DNA from: Anaerolineae bacterium
GTDB lineage: Bacteria; Chloroflexota; Anaerolineae; UBA4142; SHND01
Reading direction: 5' to 3'
Length of the DNA stretch: 64,000 nt
Assembly: GCA_021463195.1 (NCBI GenBank)
Contig: JAJTXZ010000001.1
Location: 1 to 64,000, forward strand
Shown: positions 27,294 through 34,880 of the stretch, piece by piece
Numbering within the stretch: position 1 is the stretch's first letter
Layout of the letters: every line of letters begins with the position of its first letter
Program-made: the position numbers and the translations under genes
The notes under the pieces: generated by a model
Told to the model about the DNA's origin: nothing
What the model saw: the letters and a program-made list of their open reading frames with translations, nothing else
Databases searched by the model: none

Positions 27294-28462
27294 GCGGCGG
27301 ATTGGCGCAGCCACGCGGCGGGCAGCATGGCTTTGAACCATGTCAAGATTACTTGGCGGCGCAGCGCGCGCGTGGGTTGATATTGCAGCGCGCGGCGCAA
27401 ATGCTGGCGCGCCAATTTCAATTCGCGTTGGGCATAATACAAACGCGCGAGCGTTTCGTGCGCGAGCGCGAACGCGGCATTGCGCGACGCGGCGACGGAA
27501 TCGGCGCGCGCAAAGGTTTGCTCCAACGCGCCGCACAGAAATTCCGCGCCATATGCCAGATCCAAATATTCGAGCGTGCCTTTGTAACCGTTCGGCTGCG
27601 TGACGCACGCCGCTTGATAAAAAACGTCGAGGTCCGCCGCGAGCGTGGGGTCGGCGCTAAACGCGACGCTCAATTTTTGTTGCGCGCCCGCGAGGTCGCG
27701 ATAAAACGCGCGACGCAACGCTTCGCGCAACGCTTGACGCGCTAACGCGATGTGGCGATACGGCGCGGTCGCTTGCGGCCAAGTCGCGAGCGCGCGTTCT
27801 AGAACGAAACGCGACGAAGCTTCCATCCGTTTCCAATCGCGAATGGTATTGTCGGCGTGCATCCGATAATAAAATAGCGCCTCTGGCACAAACGCGAACG
27901 CGCAGCCCGCCGCCGCCAAGCGAATCCATAAATCCCAATCTTCAGCCGCCGACAGGGAGACATCAAAACCGCCAACCCGTTCCACCGCCGCGCGTTTGAG
28001 CAGGGCAAAACTCAAGCCGAAATTTTCGACGAGTAGCGCGCGCAGCATATCGTCGCGTCGCGTCGGAATAAACGGCGCTTGCGGCAAGAGCGCGCCGGTG
28101 TGATCCATCACGCGCGAACCATAATAGACCACATCCGCGCCGGTCGTGGCGTAAACCTGACGCGCGCGTTCCAACATGGCGGGATGCAAGAAATCATCGT
28201 CATCCATGAATATCACAAATTCGCCGCGCGCCTGTTTCAATCCAAAGTTGCGCGCGGCAGAGCGTTCGCCGTGTTCGTGATAAATATAGCGGACGCGTGT
28301 GTCCTGGACACTTGGGACAAGCTGCGCGGTATTGTCGGTTGACCCGTCGTCAACGACCAACAACTCCCAATCCGCATCGCGCTGGCGCAAAATATTTTCA
28401 AGCGTCAGCGCGAGCCAATGCGCGCGATTATAGGTTGCGATAATAAAAGTTGTTAGCGCCAT
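27290..28462 (-). CDS. GT2-family glycosyltransferase with helical C-terminal extension
   Basis: ATG 28462 follows the upstream TGA after one nt; this gives 390 residues. The GT-A domain (about 1-230) has TTFIIATYNRAHWLALTLEN, LLVVDDGSTDNTAQL, ERSAARNFGLKQARGEF, IFMDDDDFLHP (metal-binding DDD) and SAAEDWDLWIRL. Residues 240-390 are helical and Ala/Arg-rich with a TPR-like end (ARLYYAQRELKLARQHLRRAL), possibly for protein contacts. It is coupled to the GT4 downstream. Confidence 0.88.
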   Translation of the reverse strand: MALTTFIIATYNRAHWLALTLENILRQRDADWELLVVDDGSTDNTAQLVPSVQDTRVRYIYHEHGERSAARNFGLKQARGEFVIFMDDDDFLHPAMLERARQVYATTGADVVYYGSRVMDHTGALLPQAPFIPTRRDDMLRALLVENFGLSFALLKRAAVERVGGFDVSLSAAEDWDLWIRLAAAGCAFAFVPEALFYYRMHADNTIRDWKRMEASSRFVLERALATWPQATAPYRHIALARQALREALRRAFYRDLAGAQQKLSVAFSADPTLAADLDVFYQAACVTQPNGYKGTLEYLDLAYGAEFLCGALEQTFARADSVAASRNAAFALAHETLARLYYAQRELKLARQHLRRALQYQPTRALRRQVILTWFKAMLPAAWLRQSAA

Positions 28463-28463
28463 G

Positions 28464-29375
28464 TCAATGTAAAGATTGCTGCCCAAAGCGGCGCAAAAAA
28501 TAATCGCGGATGCCTTGCGTGATGGCGCGATGCAGCGCCGCCGATCGTTCGGGCGAGCGCGGCTGCGCCACGCTCAAAAGAGGTTGGGTGTGCGCGTGAC
28601 AAAGCGCGGTGTGGTACATCCACCGCTTTTGCCGCCATGAAAAATTGCGTTCGATGAAAAGTAACGTATTACGCATGTAATAATACGCGTAGGTTGGCGT
28701 GAACTGTTCGCCAAAGCTGCGCGACGCCTTGTGCCACAATTTTGAGGCGGCGACATAACGCAGAGTGACCCCCAGCCGCCGCGCGCGCAAACTCCAATCG
28801 GTGTCTTCAAATAACAAAAAAAATCGTGGCTCAAACAGCCCAACGTTTGCCCACACCGCCCGCGATGCGATGATGGCGCAGCCCGTCAACCATTCCGTTT
28901 CGCCTGACGCGTTATATTCGGCGCTGTCGCGTTGATTGTAACCGCGATGCTTGGTTTGCCACGCGGTCAGTTCGCCGCCCGCGTAATACACGGTGTCGGG
29001 CGCGTCGGCGAAAAAACATTTCGGCGCGGCGGCTGTGTTTGGATGAGCTTGCAAATCGCGGACGAGCATTTCGATGCAGTCTGGCGCGAGCGTTGTGTCA
29101 TTATTCAACACCAAAATATAATCCGCGTTTTGTGCAAGCGCATACCGCAAGCCAACGTTGTTGCCCTCCGCGTAGCCGAGATTCTGTCCATTTTCGATGA
29201 GATGGATTTCTGGAAATTTTGCGCGGATGGTCGCAACGGTTGCATCGGTTGAACCATTATCAGCAAGGACGATGTGCAATGAGGGATGCGTCTGTCGCGC
29301 AAGCGTATCCAAACATTCGAGCGTGTCTGGCAGATGATTCCAAGTGAGCAAAATGACATAGACGGATGGGGTCAT
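28464..29375 (-). CDS. GT2-family glycosyltransferase downstream of a 50-bp repeat array
   Basis: The start is ATG 29375 (MTPSVYVILLTWNHLPD), giving 303 residues. The same frame stays open through the repeat array to 29789, but those residues are repeat-encoded Arg/Phe-rich sequence and not part of a GT2 fold. Motifs are IVLADNGSTDATVATI, NLGYAEGNNVGLRYAL, LVLNNDTTLAPDC, WLTGCAIIASRAVWANVG and LFEDTDWSLRARR. There is no Shine-Dalgarno before the ATG. The repeats lie immediately upstream, so their copy number could change the leader. Confidence 0.87.
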   Translation of the reverse strand: MTPSVYVILLTWNHLPDTLECLDTLARQTHPSLHIVLADNGSTDATVATIRAKFPEIHLIENGQNLGYAEGNNVGLRYALAQNADYILVLNNDTTLAPDCIEMLVRDLQAHPNTAAAPKCFFADAPDTVYYAGGELTAWQTKHRGYNQRDSAEYNASGETEWLTGCAIIASRAVWANVGLFEPRFFLLFEDTDWSLRARRLGVTLRYVAASKLWHKASRSFGEQFTPTYAYYYMRNTLLFIERNFSWRQKRWMYHTALCHAHTQPLLSVAQPRSPERSAALHRAITQGIRDYFLRRFGQQSLH

Positions 29376-29380
29376 GGTGA

Positions 29381-29600
29381 TGCGTGAAACGCGAAACGCG
29401 AAACCCGCGAAATGTTGGAAAACCGCGAAACGCGAAATCCGTGAAACGCGAAACTCGCGAAATGTTGGAAAACCGCGAAACGCGAAATCCGCGAAACGCG
29501 AAATCCGCGAAATGTTGGAAAACCGCGAAACGCGAAATCCGCGAAACGCGAAAACCGCGAAATGTTGGAAAACCGCGAAACGCGAAATTCGCGAAATGTG
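29381..29600. repeat. 50-bp tandem repeat array (about four copies)
   Basis: The segment AATGTTGGAAAACCGCGAAA begins at 29411, 29461, 29511 and 29561, an exact 50-bp period. Units two and three are nearly identical and the fourth decays. A partial unit precedes the first. Each unit is itself built from a shorter CGCGAAA(T/C)CC-like element. The array fills most of the 244-nt gap between the GT2 start (29375) and the stop of the WbsX gene (29620). It has no unique spacers, so it is not CRISPR. Confidence 0.95.
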
Positions 29601-29619
29601 AAACGGCGAGCGTGAAAGG

Positions 29620-30714
29620 TCAGGCGCGCAAGGCGCGGCGCGTTGCCTCCAAGTACGCGCGTCCGTGTCGCGCATCAGGTTCGAGATGATTGCCTTCCGC
29701 CCATTCGTTCCACGCGTTGATGAAAATGATTTGCTCATGCGGCGGACGCGCGCGCGTTTTGGCGATGACGGCGGAGAGCCATTGTTCATACAACGCGGGT
29801 GTGGAATCTTTTAGAATCACGCTGTCCGTTTTTCGTCGCGCGGAATTGTCCCACATGGGCGTCACGCACGGAAAGCGCAAGTAGGGCGGTTCGGACTTGG
29901 CGAGTGATTGTTTCACCAAAGCCGCATAAGCATACACGCGTTCTGTTTGATACGCGCGCGAGACAAGACGCGCGCGCGCAGCCCAACGCCAGAAACGGCC
30001 GCGCCGCAGCGGTTCATTCAACAAGAGCCAATCGGGCGCGAATTCTACCGCCGCGTCAAAACCGAGCGCGCGCGGGTCAGTGTGTTCATCGTCGAATGAT
30101 TCGACGCGCGCGAGAAAAAGGTCGCCGATGCCCAGCCGCTGACATTCCGCGCGCCAGCTGTCGGTTGTGCGTCGCGCGTCGGGTAATTTGTTGGCGCGAT
30201 AGACAAGAAATAACGGCTTGTTTTGAATTCGCGTATAGCGCGGGTCGCTGAACGCGCGCGCCAGCTGACGGATGTGCGTGAGGTCGTCCTGCTCCGAATA
30301 GGTTTGCTCGAGCAAGGTTCTGTCTGTGCGCCCATCCCACGCGCGCGTCCAACTCTCATTCGCCCAACAGAGACAGAATGGAAAATCGGGCGCGCCAGAG
30401 GTCAACACGTCCGCGAATGGTCGCTCGAGCGCTTGCTTGCCATGAAACCAATAGTGATAGTAACAGAACGCGCTGATGTCGTACGCGCGCGCGAGTTCGG
30501 CCTGCTGCGCGCGCGTTTCGGGCACGCGCAAATCGTAATAGCCCAATTCGCCGGCGAGATGCGGCTGATAATGTCCACGAAAACGCGGCGCGCACGGAAT
30601 GACGTTGCGCCATTCGGTGAAACCTTTGCCCCACGCGGCATCGTTTTCGGGAATGGGATGATATTGCGGGAGATAAAAGGCGATGAGGCGCGGTAACGCG
30701 TCCGATGACGCCAT
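29620..30714 (-). CDS. WbsX-family protein (GH99-like domain)
   Basis: ATG 30714 has AAGGA six nt upstream and lies one nt after the stop of a short gene; this gives 364 residues. The family (Glyco_tran_WbsX) occurs in O-antigen and capsule loci and has a TIM-barrel related to GH99 endo-mannosidases. Signatures are LIAFYLPQYHPIPENDAAWG, GFTEWRNV, GHYQPHLAGELGYYDLR, FCYYHYWFHGKQ, CWANESWTRAWDG and, near the end, IFINAWNEWAEGNHLEPD. All conserved Trp/Glu-rich motifs are intact. The true reaction is not established: glycosyl transfer and hydrolysis are both proposed. A paralogue lies at 32703-33803. Confidence 0.88.
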   Translation of the reverse strand: MASSDALPRLIAFYLPQYHPIPENDAAWGKGFTEWRNVIPCAPRFRGHYQPHLAGELGYYDLRVPETRAQQAELARAYDISAFCYYHYWFHGKQALERPFADVLTSGAPDFPFCLCWANESWTRAWDGRTDRTLLEQTYSEQDDLTHIRQLARAFSDPRYTRIQNKPLFLVYRANKLPDARRTTDSWRAECQRLGIGDLFLARVESFDDEHTDPRALGFDAAVEFAPDWLLLNEPLRRGRFWRWAARARLVSRAYQTERVYAYAALVKQSLAKSEPPYLRFPCVTPMWDNSARRKTDSVILKDSTPALYEQWLSAVIAKTRARPPHEQIIFINAWNEWAEGNHLEPDARHGRAYLEATRRALRA

Positions 30715-30715
30715 T

Positions 30716-30913
30716 TCAATCCTTGTTGTGTGGCGCGCGCGCGACTGTCCAACGCGCAATCAACGCTGCGCGTTCCGCGTCCGTCCAAAAATATTGGACC
30801 ATTTGATAAACGATGATCGGCGAGCGAATGCCATAGCGCGGGCGAATGCGACGATTAAACCGTTTGAGATTTGGAATGACTTGGGCGGTGGAGAGAAACT
30901 TGGTGTGCGACAT
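30716..30913 (-). CDS. Short ORF, probable remnant of an NKWYS sulfotransferase paralogue
   Basis: These 65 codons fit exactly between two genes: three nt after the upstream TAA (30917) and one nt before the next ATG (30714). Residues 19-38 (FNRRIRPRYGIRSPIIVYQM) align with residues 58-76 of the neighbouring sulfotransferase (YNKRVKRYGIQDPIALFQM), about 10 identities in 19 positions. In the neighbour this leads into the P-loop GKVGSST. Here the homology stops at QM and unrelated residues follow. So it looks like the N-terminal stub of a duplicated gene whose catalytic part was lost. Tight packing suggests it is still translated, if only for coupling. Confidence 0.6.
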   Translation of the reverse strand: MSHTKFLSTAQVIPNLKRFNRRIRPRYGIRSPIIVYQMVQYFWTDAERAALIARWTVARAPHNKD

Positions 30914-30916
30914 CTG

Positions 30917-31882
30917 TTACTCGCGCAGCCAAAAACGCGCGTCGGCGTCCAATTCTTGTTCGCTGTAAAAATAGCGCGCATAGCGCGTGTTGCGCATCTG
31001 TTCGATGTACGCGCGAGGAAGGCGCGCGCGTTCGACAAATTGTTTGTAGATTTCGCCGTACCCTTTGGTTTCGCTAATGTTGGCGGCGGTCAAGGTGAAA
31101 TCGGGAATAGCCAGAAATTCTTGCATCGCCGGCGTGACGACGCGACGCAAATCTTCGAGTCGCAGGACCAATAGTCTGACTGTATTATTCTGGTATATCT
31201 GATAGCCGCGCGCGTGATCGAATGGCTCTTGAAATACGTCAATATCAAAAACGGGACGCATTTGCGCGTCGAACCACGCGTCTGCCGTATTGTGAAAGTA
31301 ATGATTCAAAAATTCGTCTACCAAGAATTCTACGCTCTCGGCGCCTGCCGCGTTGCGCGTTTGAAATTCGGGATTGGTTGTGCTCCAATGTTCAAAAAAA
31401 GCGGATACGGTGCGGCGAATCGGCAAGCGCACCATGCTGATAACATTGAATTTTTTCCACCTGCCGCTAAACAAGAGATTGTGAATCTGACGATTGCGAT
31501 CAAGGACCTGGAGGGGCCAGTTGGGGTCGGCTGAATGTGTTTTGATAAATTCGGCTTGCGCGTCAAAGTCAGTGAGGGTGTGACAAGTTACTACAGGCAC
31601 ATCAAAATCGAGTTGGGCGAGTGAGGCGCTCAATGTGGACGAGCCAACTTTGCCCATCTGAAAAAGCGCTATCGGGTCTTGGATTCCATAGCGTTTGACG
31701 CGCTTGTTGTATTTGTATTCCCGACGAAGGTTGGTGGCGAGCTCCGTGCCGCGATAGAGACCGACATTCCAATAGAGCCAGCGCGCGCCCCAGCTGGTCA
31801 CTCCGCCAAAGCCGCGCTGCTGAAATTCTTGTTTGACGCGAGCGAGTCGAGATGTTGTAGAGGTTGACATCATTTTTACCAT
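30917..31882 (-). CDS. NKWYS-type putative capsular polysaccharide sulfotransferase
   Basis: This 321-residue protein belongs to the putative capsular polysaccharide synthesis (NKWYS) group with a sulfotransferase-like fold. The 5'-phosphosulfate loop is FQMGKVGSSTLSASL with K78. A second element, NVISMVRLPIRRTVSAFFEH, resembles the 3'-phosphate-binding R...S segment (R-x-P-x-x-R-x-x-S). The reaction would be transfer of sulfate from PAPS to a sugar hydroxyl. Possible ATG starts are 31882, 31873 and 31870; none has a clear ribosome-binding site. I kept the longest. Confidence 0.72.
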   Translation of the reverse strand: MVKMMSTSTTSRLARVKQEFQQRGFGGVTSWGARWLYWNVGLYRGTELATNLRREYKYNKRVKRYGIQDPIALFQMGKVGSSTLSASLAQLDFDVPVVTCHTLTDFDAQAEFIKTHSADPNWPLQVLDRNRQIHNLLFSGRWKKFNVISMVRLPIRRTVSAFFEHWSTTNPEFQTRNAAGAESVEFLVDEFLNHYFHNTADAWFDAQMRPVFDIDVFQEPFDHARGYQIYQNNTVRLLVLRLEDLRRVVTPAMQEFLAIPDFTLTAANISETKGYGEIYKQFVERARLPRAYIEQMRNTRYARYFYSEQELDADARFWLRE

Positions 31883-32029
31883 ATAACGATTTCGTTCACC
31901 ACGCTCATGAATTCTTGCGCGCGTTAAAACGCGCGCGGGATTTGTGCCGAATAATTGCAGAGTTTGGCTCGCTTGGGACAGATTCCCATTTAGTTCGAGA
32001 TAGAGCCCTTGATCAAATGGAAATTTGCC

Positions 32030-32638
32030 TTATTGTCCACGCAGAGCTTGCGCCGCGCGCTTGAGGCGCGAGCGCCATCGTTTGGACGGCGGCAGCGGCG
32101 GACGCCGCGAAATGAATTGCTCCACATCGAATTTGCCGAACGCGTCAGCCGGCAAGTCGCCCCGTTCAATGGCAACGAAATGCGGGAAAATCGTGATGTT
32201 GCGGATGGGGATTCGCCACACCGATTCGGACCCTTCCGCGTTTTCGCGCGGCGCGAACGTTTGCGTACTGCCGATTATCTCGGTCAGTTGCCAAATTAAT
32301 TGCGATAAGGGTGTTTGGTTCCGCAACGGATAGTTTGGCGTATGATAATCGCGCCAAAAAGACCACGCCCAATCTTCGATAATGTACAAACCTCCCTGCC
32401 GCAGCAACGGAAACAGCGTTTGGAAACTCGCTTTGGTCAAAGCATATAGATGCGAGGCGTCATCAATGACGAGGTCGAGCGACGCGCGGAATTCGTGGGC
32501 GACAATTTCTAAAAGCCGCGCTGCATCACCCTGGTCGGTTTGCCAATAGGTTTTTAGCCGCTCCGCCAAATGGCGTTGTTCGACATACAGCTTGAAATAC
32601 GCGCTATCGCCACGCGACTCGATATCAAGCGCGACCAT
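32030..32638 (-). CDS. N-terminally truncated class I SAM-dependent methyltransferase
   Basis: These 202 residues carry the middle and C-terminal parts of a Methyltransf_24/CmcI-like sugar methyltransferase: MVALDIE (strand 2), LDLVIDDASHLYALTKASF (motif II region) and GGLYIIEDWAWSFW. The N-terminal strand and the E-x-G-x-x-x-G-G loop that hold SAM are missing. In the same frame the homology can be followed upstream through AAFWFESLQPQK, but no usable start codon exists there. The frame soon enters the end of the WbsX gene and meets a TGA. A deletion joining the two genes is the simplest explanation. It is probably inactive; a start at a non-standard codon would add about 30 residues but still not the SAM loop. 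Confidence 0.6.
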   Translation of the reverse strand: MVALDIESRGDSAYFKLYVEQRHLAERLKTYWQTDQGDAARLLEIVAHEFRASLDLVIDDASHLYALTKASFQTLFPLLRQGGLYIIEDWAWSFWRDYHTPNYPLRNQTPLSQLIWQLTEIIGSTQTFAPRENAEGSESVWRIPIRNITIFPHFVAIERGDLPADAFGKFDVEQFISRRPPLPPSKRWRSRLKRAAQALRGQ

Positions 32639-32702
32639 TTTTTGCGGTTGGAGCGATTCAAACCAGAACGCGGCTGCTGTAATTTTTGTTGATAACGCGT
32701 GT

Positions 32703-33803
32703 TCATTCCGCGATATCAGATTCTGCGCGATTCAACGCGCGCGGGATTTGTTCCAGATAACCGTGTTGATTTTTCAAGTCTGGTTCGAGATGATTGCCTT
32801 CCGCCCACTCATTCCACGCGTTGATGAACACGATTTTATCTTGGATAGAACTGTCGTGCGCGCGTCGCACGACCTCGCGCAGGATTGCGCCAAAAGTCTG
32901 TGGGGTTTGATTAACGATAATGATTCCGTTGGCGCCGCGACGCGGTGAATTGTCCCAACCGACAAATACGCACGGATAATCTTGGCCGAGGCGTGACTGC
33001 GCCATCATGACACGCTGCGCGTACTCGTAATCATAAATTTTAAGACGTGCGCTGAGAATGCCGCGTTTAAGGTTGCGTTTGAATTTACCGCGCTTGGGCG
33101 CGTCGTCTAAAAAATTTGGCAAGTAGCCAAGTTCGGGCTTGAATGCCAGCGTGCCATCTAAACCTTCGCGCTGAAAATCCGCGTTGAATGCATGCGCGTT
33201 TATGCCTAGCAAAAACGGTTCGGGCAAACCGCGTCTGACGCATTCTCCGCGAAAAATTTCGGCGGTGCGTTGCAAGTTTGGCAAATCACGCGGACGATAT
33301 ATCAAAAATAAAGGGCGTCCCTGCACACGGACGTAACGCGGATCAGCGAACGCGTTCATCAGCCAATGAATATGGTTATAATCGTCTTGCTCCGAGTACG
33401 TTTGGCGCATCAAAAGTTCTTTGTCTTCGCCGAGCCAGCGGCGCGACCACGATTCATTTGCCCACGCGAGACAAAATGGAAAATCGGGCTCGCCCGATTG
33501 CAATACCTCGTTAAAGGGGCGTTCGATGAGACGCTTGCCTTCGAACCAATAATGCCAATAGCAAAACGCTTCGATGCCGTATTGTCGCGCGAGCGTCGCT
33601 TGCGCCGCGCGCGTTTCCGGCACGCGCAAATCGTAAAAACCCAAATCGGCGGGAATGTGCGGTTGATAGTGTCCCTTGAACAAAGGACGCGCGCGCGTGA
33701 CATTTGTCCATTCCGTAAAACCTTTGCCCCACCATAGATCATTTTCGGGAATGGGATGAAATTGCGGGAGATAAAAGACGATGAGACGGATTGGTTGCGT
33801 CAT
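32703..33803 (-). CDS. WbsX-family protein (GH99-like domain), second copy
   Basis: This 366-residue protein starts at ATG 33803. The family motifs are intact: LIVFYLPQFHPIPENDLWWG, GFTEWTNV, GHYQPHIPADLGFYDLRVPE, FCYWHYWFEGKRLIERPF, FCLAWANESWSRRWLGED and IVFINAWNEWAEGNHLEPD. It is clearly paralogous to 29620-30714 but not a recent copy. The two copies bracket the sulfotransferase, its remnant and the truncated methyltransferase, a segment that has been rearranged. A large inverted repeat lies upstream (33832-33899), so this gene probably begins a new transcript. Confidence 0.88.
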   Translation of the reverse strand: MTQPIRLIVFYLPQFHPIPENDLWWGKGFTEWTNVTRARPLFKGHYQPHIPADLGFYDLRVPETRAAQATLARQYGIEAFCYWHYWFEGKRLIERPFNEVLQSGEPDFPFCLAWANESWSRRWLGEDKELLMRQTYSEQDDYNHIHWLMNAFADPRYVRVQGRPLFLIYRPRDLPNLQRTAEIFRGECVRRGLPEPFLLGINAHAFNADFQREGLDGTLAFKPELGYLPNFLDDAPKRGKFKRNLKRGILSARLKIYDYEYAQRVMMAQSRLGQDYPCVFVGWDNSPRRGANGIIIVNQTPQTFGAILREVVRRAHDSSIQDKIVFINAWNEWAEGNHLEPDLKNQHGYLEQIPRALNRAESDIAE

Positions 33804-33831
33804 GCCAAGAATTATATAGAGGTTCAGAAAA

Positions 33832-33899
33832 GGTTTTGGTCTGTCAGACTCTTCGGGTTTCCGGAAACCCGAAGAGTCTTGGCATAGCTTTCCAAAACC
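33832..33899 (-). terminator. Large stem-loop with 32-bp perfect palindrome
   Basis: Positions 33847-33878 are a perfect palindrome with 16-nt arms (GACTCTTCGGGTTTCC and its complement) and no spacer. An outer pair GGTTTTGG (33832-33839) and CCAAAACC (33892-33899) encloses it. On the minus strand the outer stem is followed by TTTTC, as in an intrinsic terminator for the heptose operon. The core TTCGGGTTTCC recurs at 45880-45908. Confidence 0.65.
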
Positions 33900-33911
33900 A
33901 AACCTGAAGGT

Positions 33912-34880
33912 CTATAGCTGCGCGATTCCTTGTCGCAGTTCGGCGCGTGAAATCGTTGCCGTGCCGAATTTTCCGATGACAAGTCCCGCGCCGAAATTCG
34001 CTAGTTGCGCGGCTTGCGTCACATCCGCGCCCGCCGCGAGCGCGAGCGCCAGAATCGCGACAACCGTATCGCCTGCGCCGCTGACATCGTATACCGCGCG
34101 CTCGTGCGCGGGAATGTGGACGGCGGACGCGTTAGGCGCGTAAAGGGTCATGCCTTCCGCGCCGCGCGTAAGCAATAAATTAGCGCCGCCAATAATCTCA
34201 AGCAACTGCCGCGCGCTGTCGTCAAGGTCTGAAGGACTGCTCGCAGAATTTCTCGTCGCAAGCGTCGCTTCGGCAAGATTAGGCGTCACGACTGTTGCGC
34301 CAGTATATTTAGCAAAGTCGCGACCCTTGGGGTCAGCCACGATAGGCAGCTGTTGTTCACGCGCGCGTTGAATTACCGCTTGCGCGAGGCGCGGTGAAAT
34401 TACGCCTTTGGCATAATCGGACAAAATGCACACGCGTGCCGTGCGCATTTGCGTCGCGCACCAATCGAGAAGCGCTTCTTCCTGCGCGCGCGTTAGCGGC
34501 GCGCTAGTTTCTTTGTCGAGACGCAGCACTTGTTGCTGTTGCGCGACAATGCGCGTCTTGACAGTGGTCGCGCGGTCTGGTGTTTGCAATATTCCGGCGG
34601 TCCATTGCACTTGCGCTTGCGCAAATGCCTCTCGCAATGGATCGGCAAATTCGTCCGCGCCAATGATGCCAGCCAAAAACGGGATGCCTCCTAACGCCGC
34701 CACATTCGCCGCTACATTTGCCGCGCCGCCAGGGCGATACGTGCGTTGGCGTGTGCGCACAACGGGCACGGGCGCTTCGGGTGAAATCCGTGTCATGTCA
34801 CCCCAAATATATTCGTCGAGCATAATGTCGCCGACGATGAGCGCGGTTTGTTCTGCTAACGCGTCCACAAGCTCAAGCAT
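33912..34880 (-). CDS. hldA: D-glycero-beta-D-manno-heptose-7-phosphate kinase
   Basis: This 322-residue PfkB/ribokinase-family enzyme matches the kinase half of HldE (RfaE domain I). It phosphorylates heptose-7-phosphate at C1 with ATP. Motifs are LIVGDIMLDEYIWGDMTRIS, the substrate loop RPGGAANVAANVAALGG, ILSDYAKGVISP, PIVADPKGRDFAKY and the catalytic anion-hole motif DVSGAGDTV with base D271. The ATG at 34880 overlaps the upstream fusion gene by 8 bp. A stand-alone kinase is expected here because the adenylyltransferase domain is fused elsewhere (next gene). Confidence 0.93.
   Translation of the reverse strand: MLELVDALAEQTALIVGDIMLDEYIWGDMTRISPEAPVPVVRTRQRTYRPGGAANVAANVAALGGIPFLAGIIGADEFADPLREAFAQAQVQWTAGILQTPDRATTVKTRIVAQQQQVLRLDKETSAPLTRAQEEALLDWCATQMRTARVCILSDYAKGVISPRLAQAVIQRAREQQLPIVADPKGRDFAKYTGATVVTPNLAEATLATRNSASSPSDLDDSARQLLEIIGGANLLLTRGAEGMTLYAPNASAVHIPAHERAVYDVSGAGDTVVAILALALAAGADVTQAAQLANFGAGLVIGKFGTATISRAELRQGIAQL

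Noticed and set aside
29374-29689. Repeat-encoded plus-strand ORFs and a possible CRISPR array
   Set aside because: The 50-bp units are contiguous with no unique spacers, and the encoded Arg/Lys/Asn-rich peptides simply follow the repeat. It is a minisatellite.
28463-29789. N-terminal extension of the GT2 through the repeat array
   Set aside because: The extension is repeat-encoded Phe/Arg sequence and the GT2 fold starts right at the ATG 29375.
31883-32029. Hairpin GCGCGCGT-ACGCGCGC at 31917-31936 as terminator
   Set aside because: There is no T-run after it and such GC alternations are frequent in the window, so it may be composition only.
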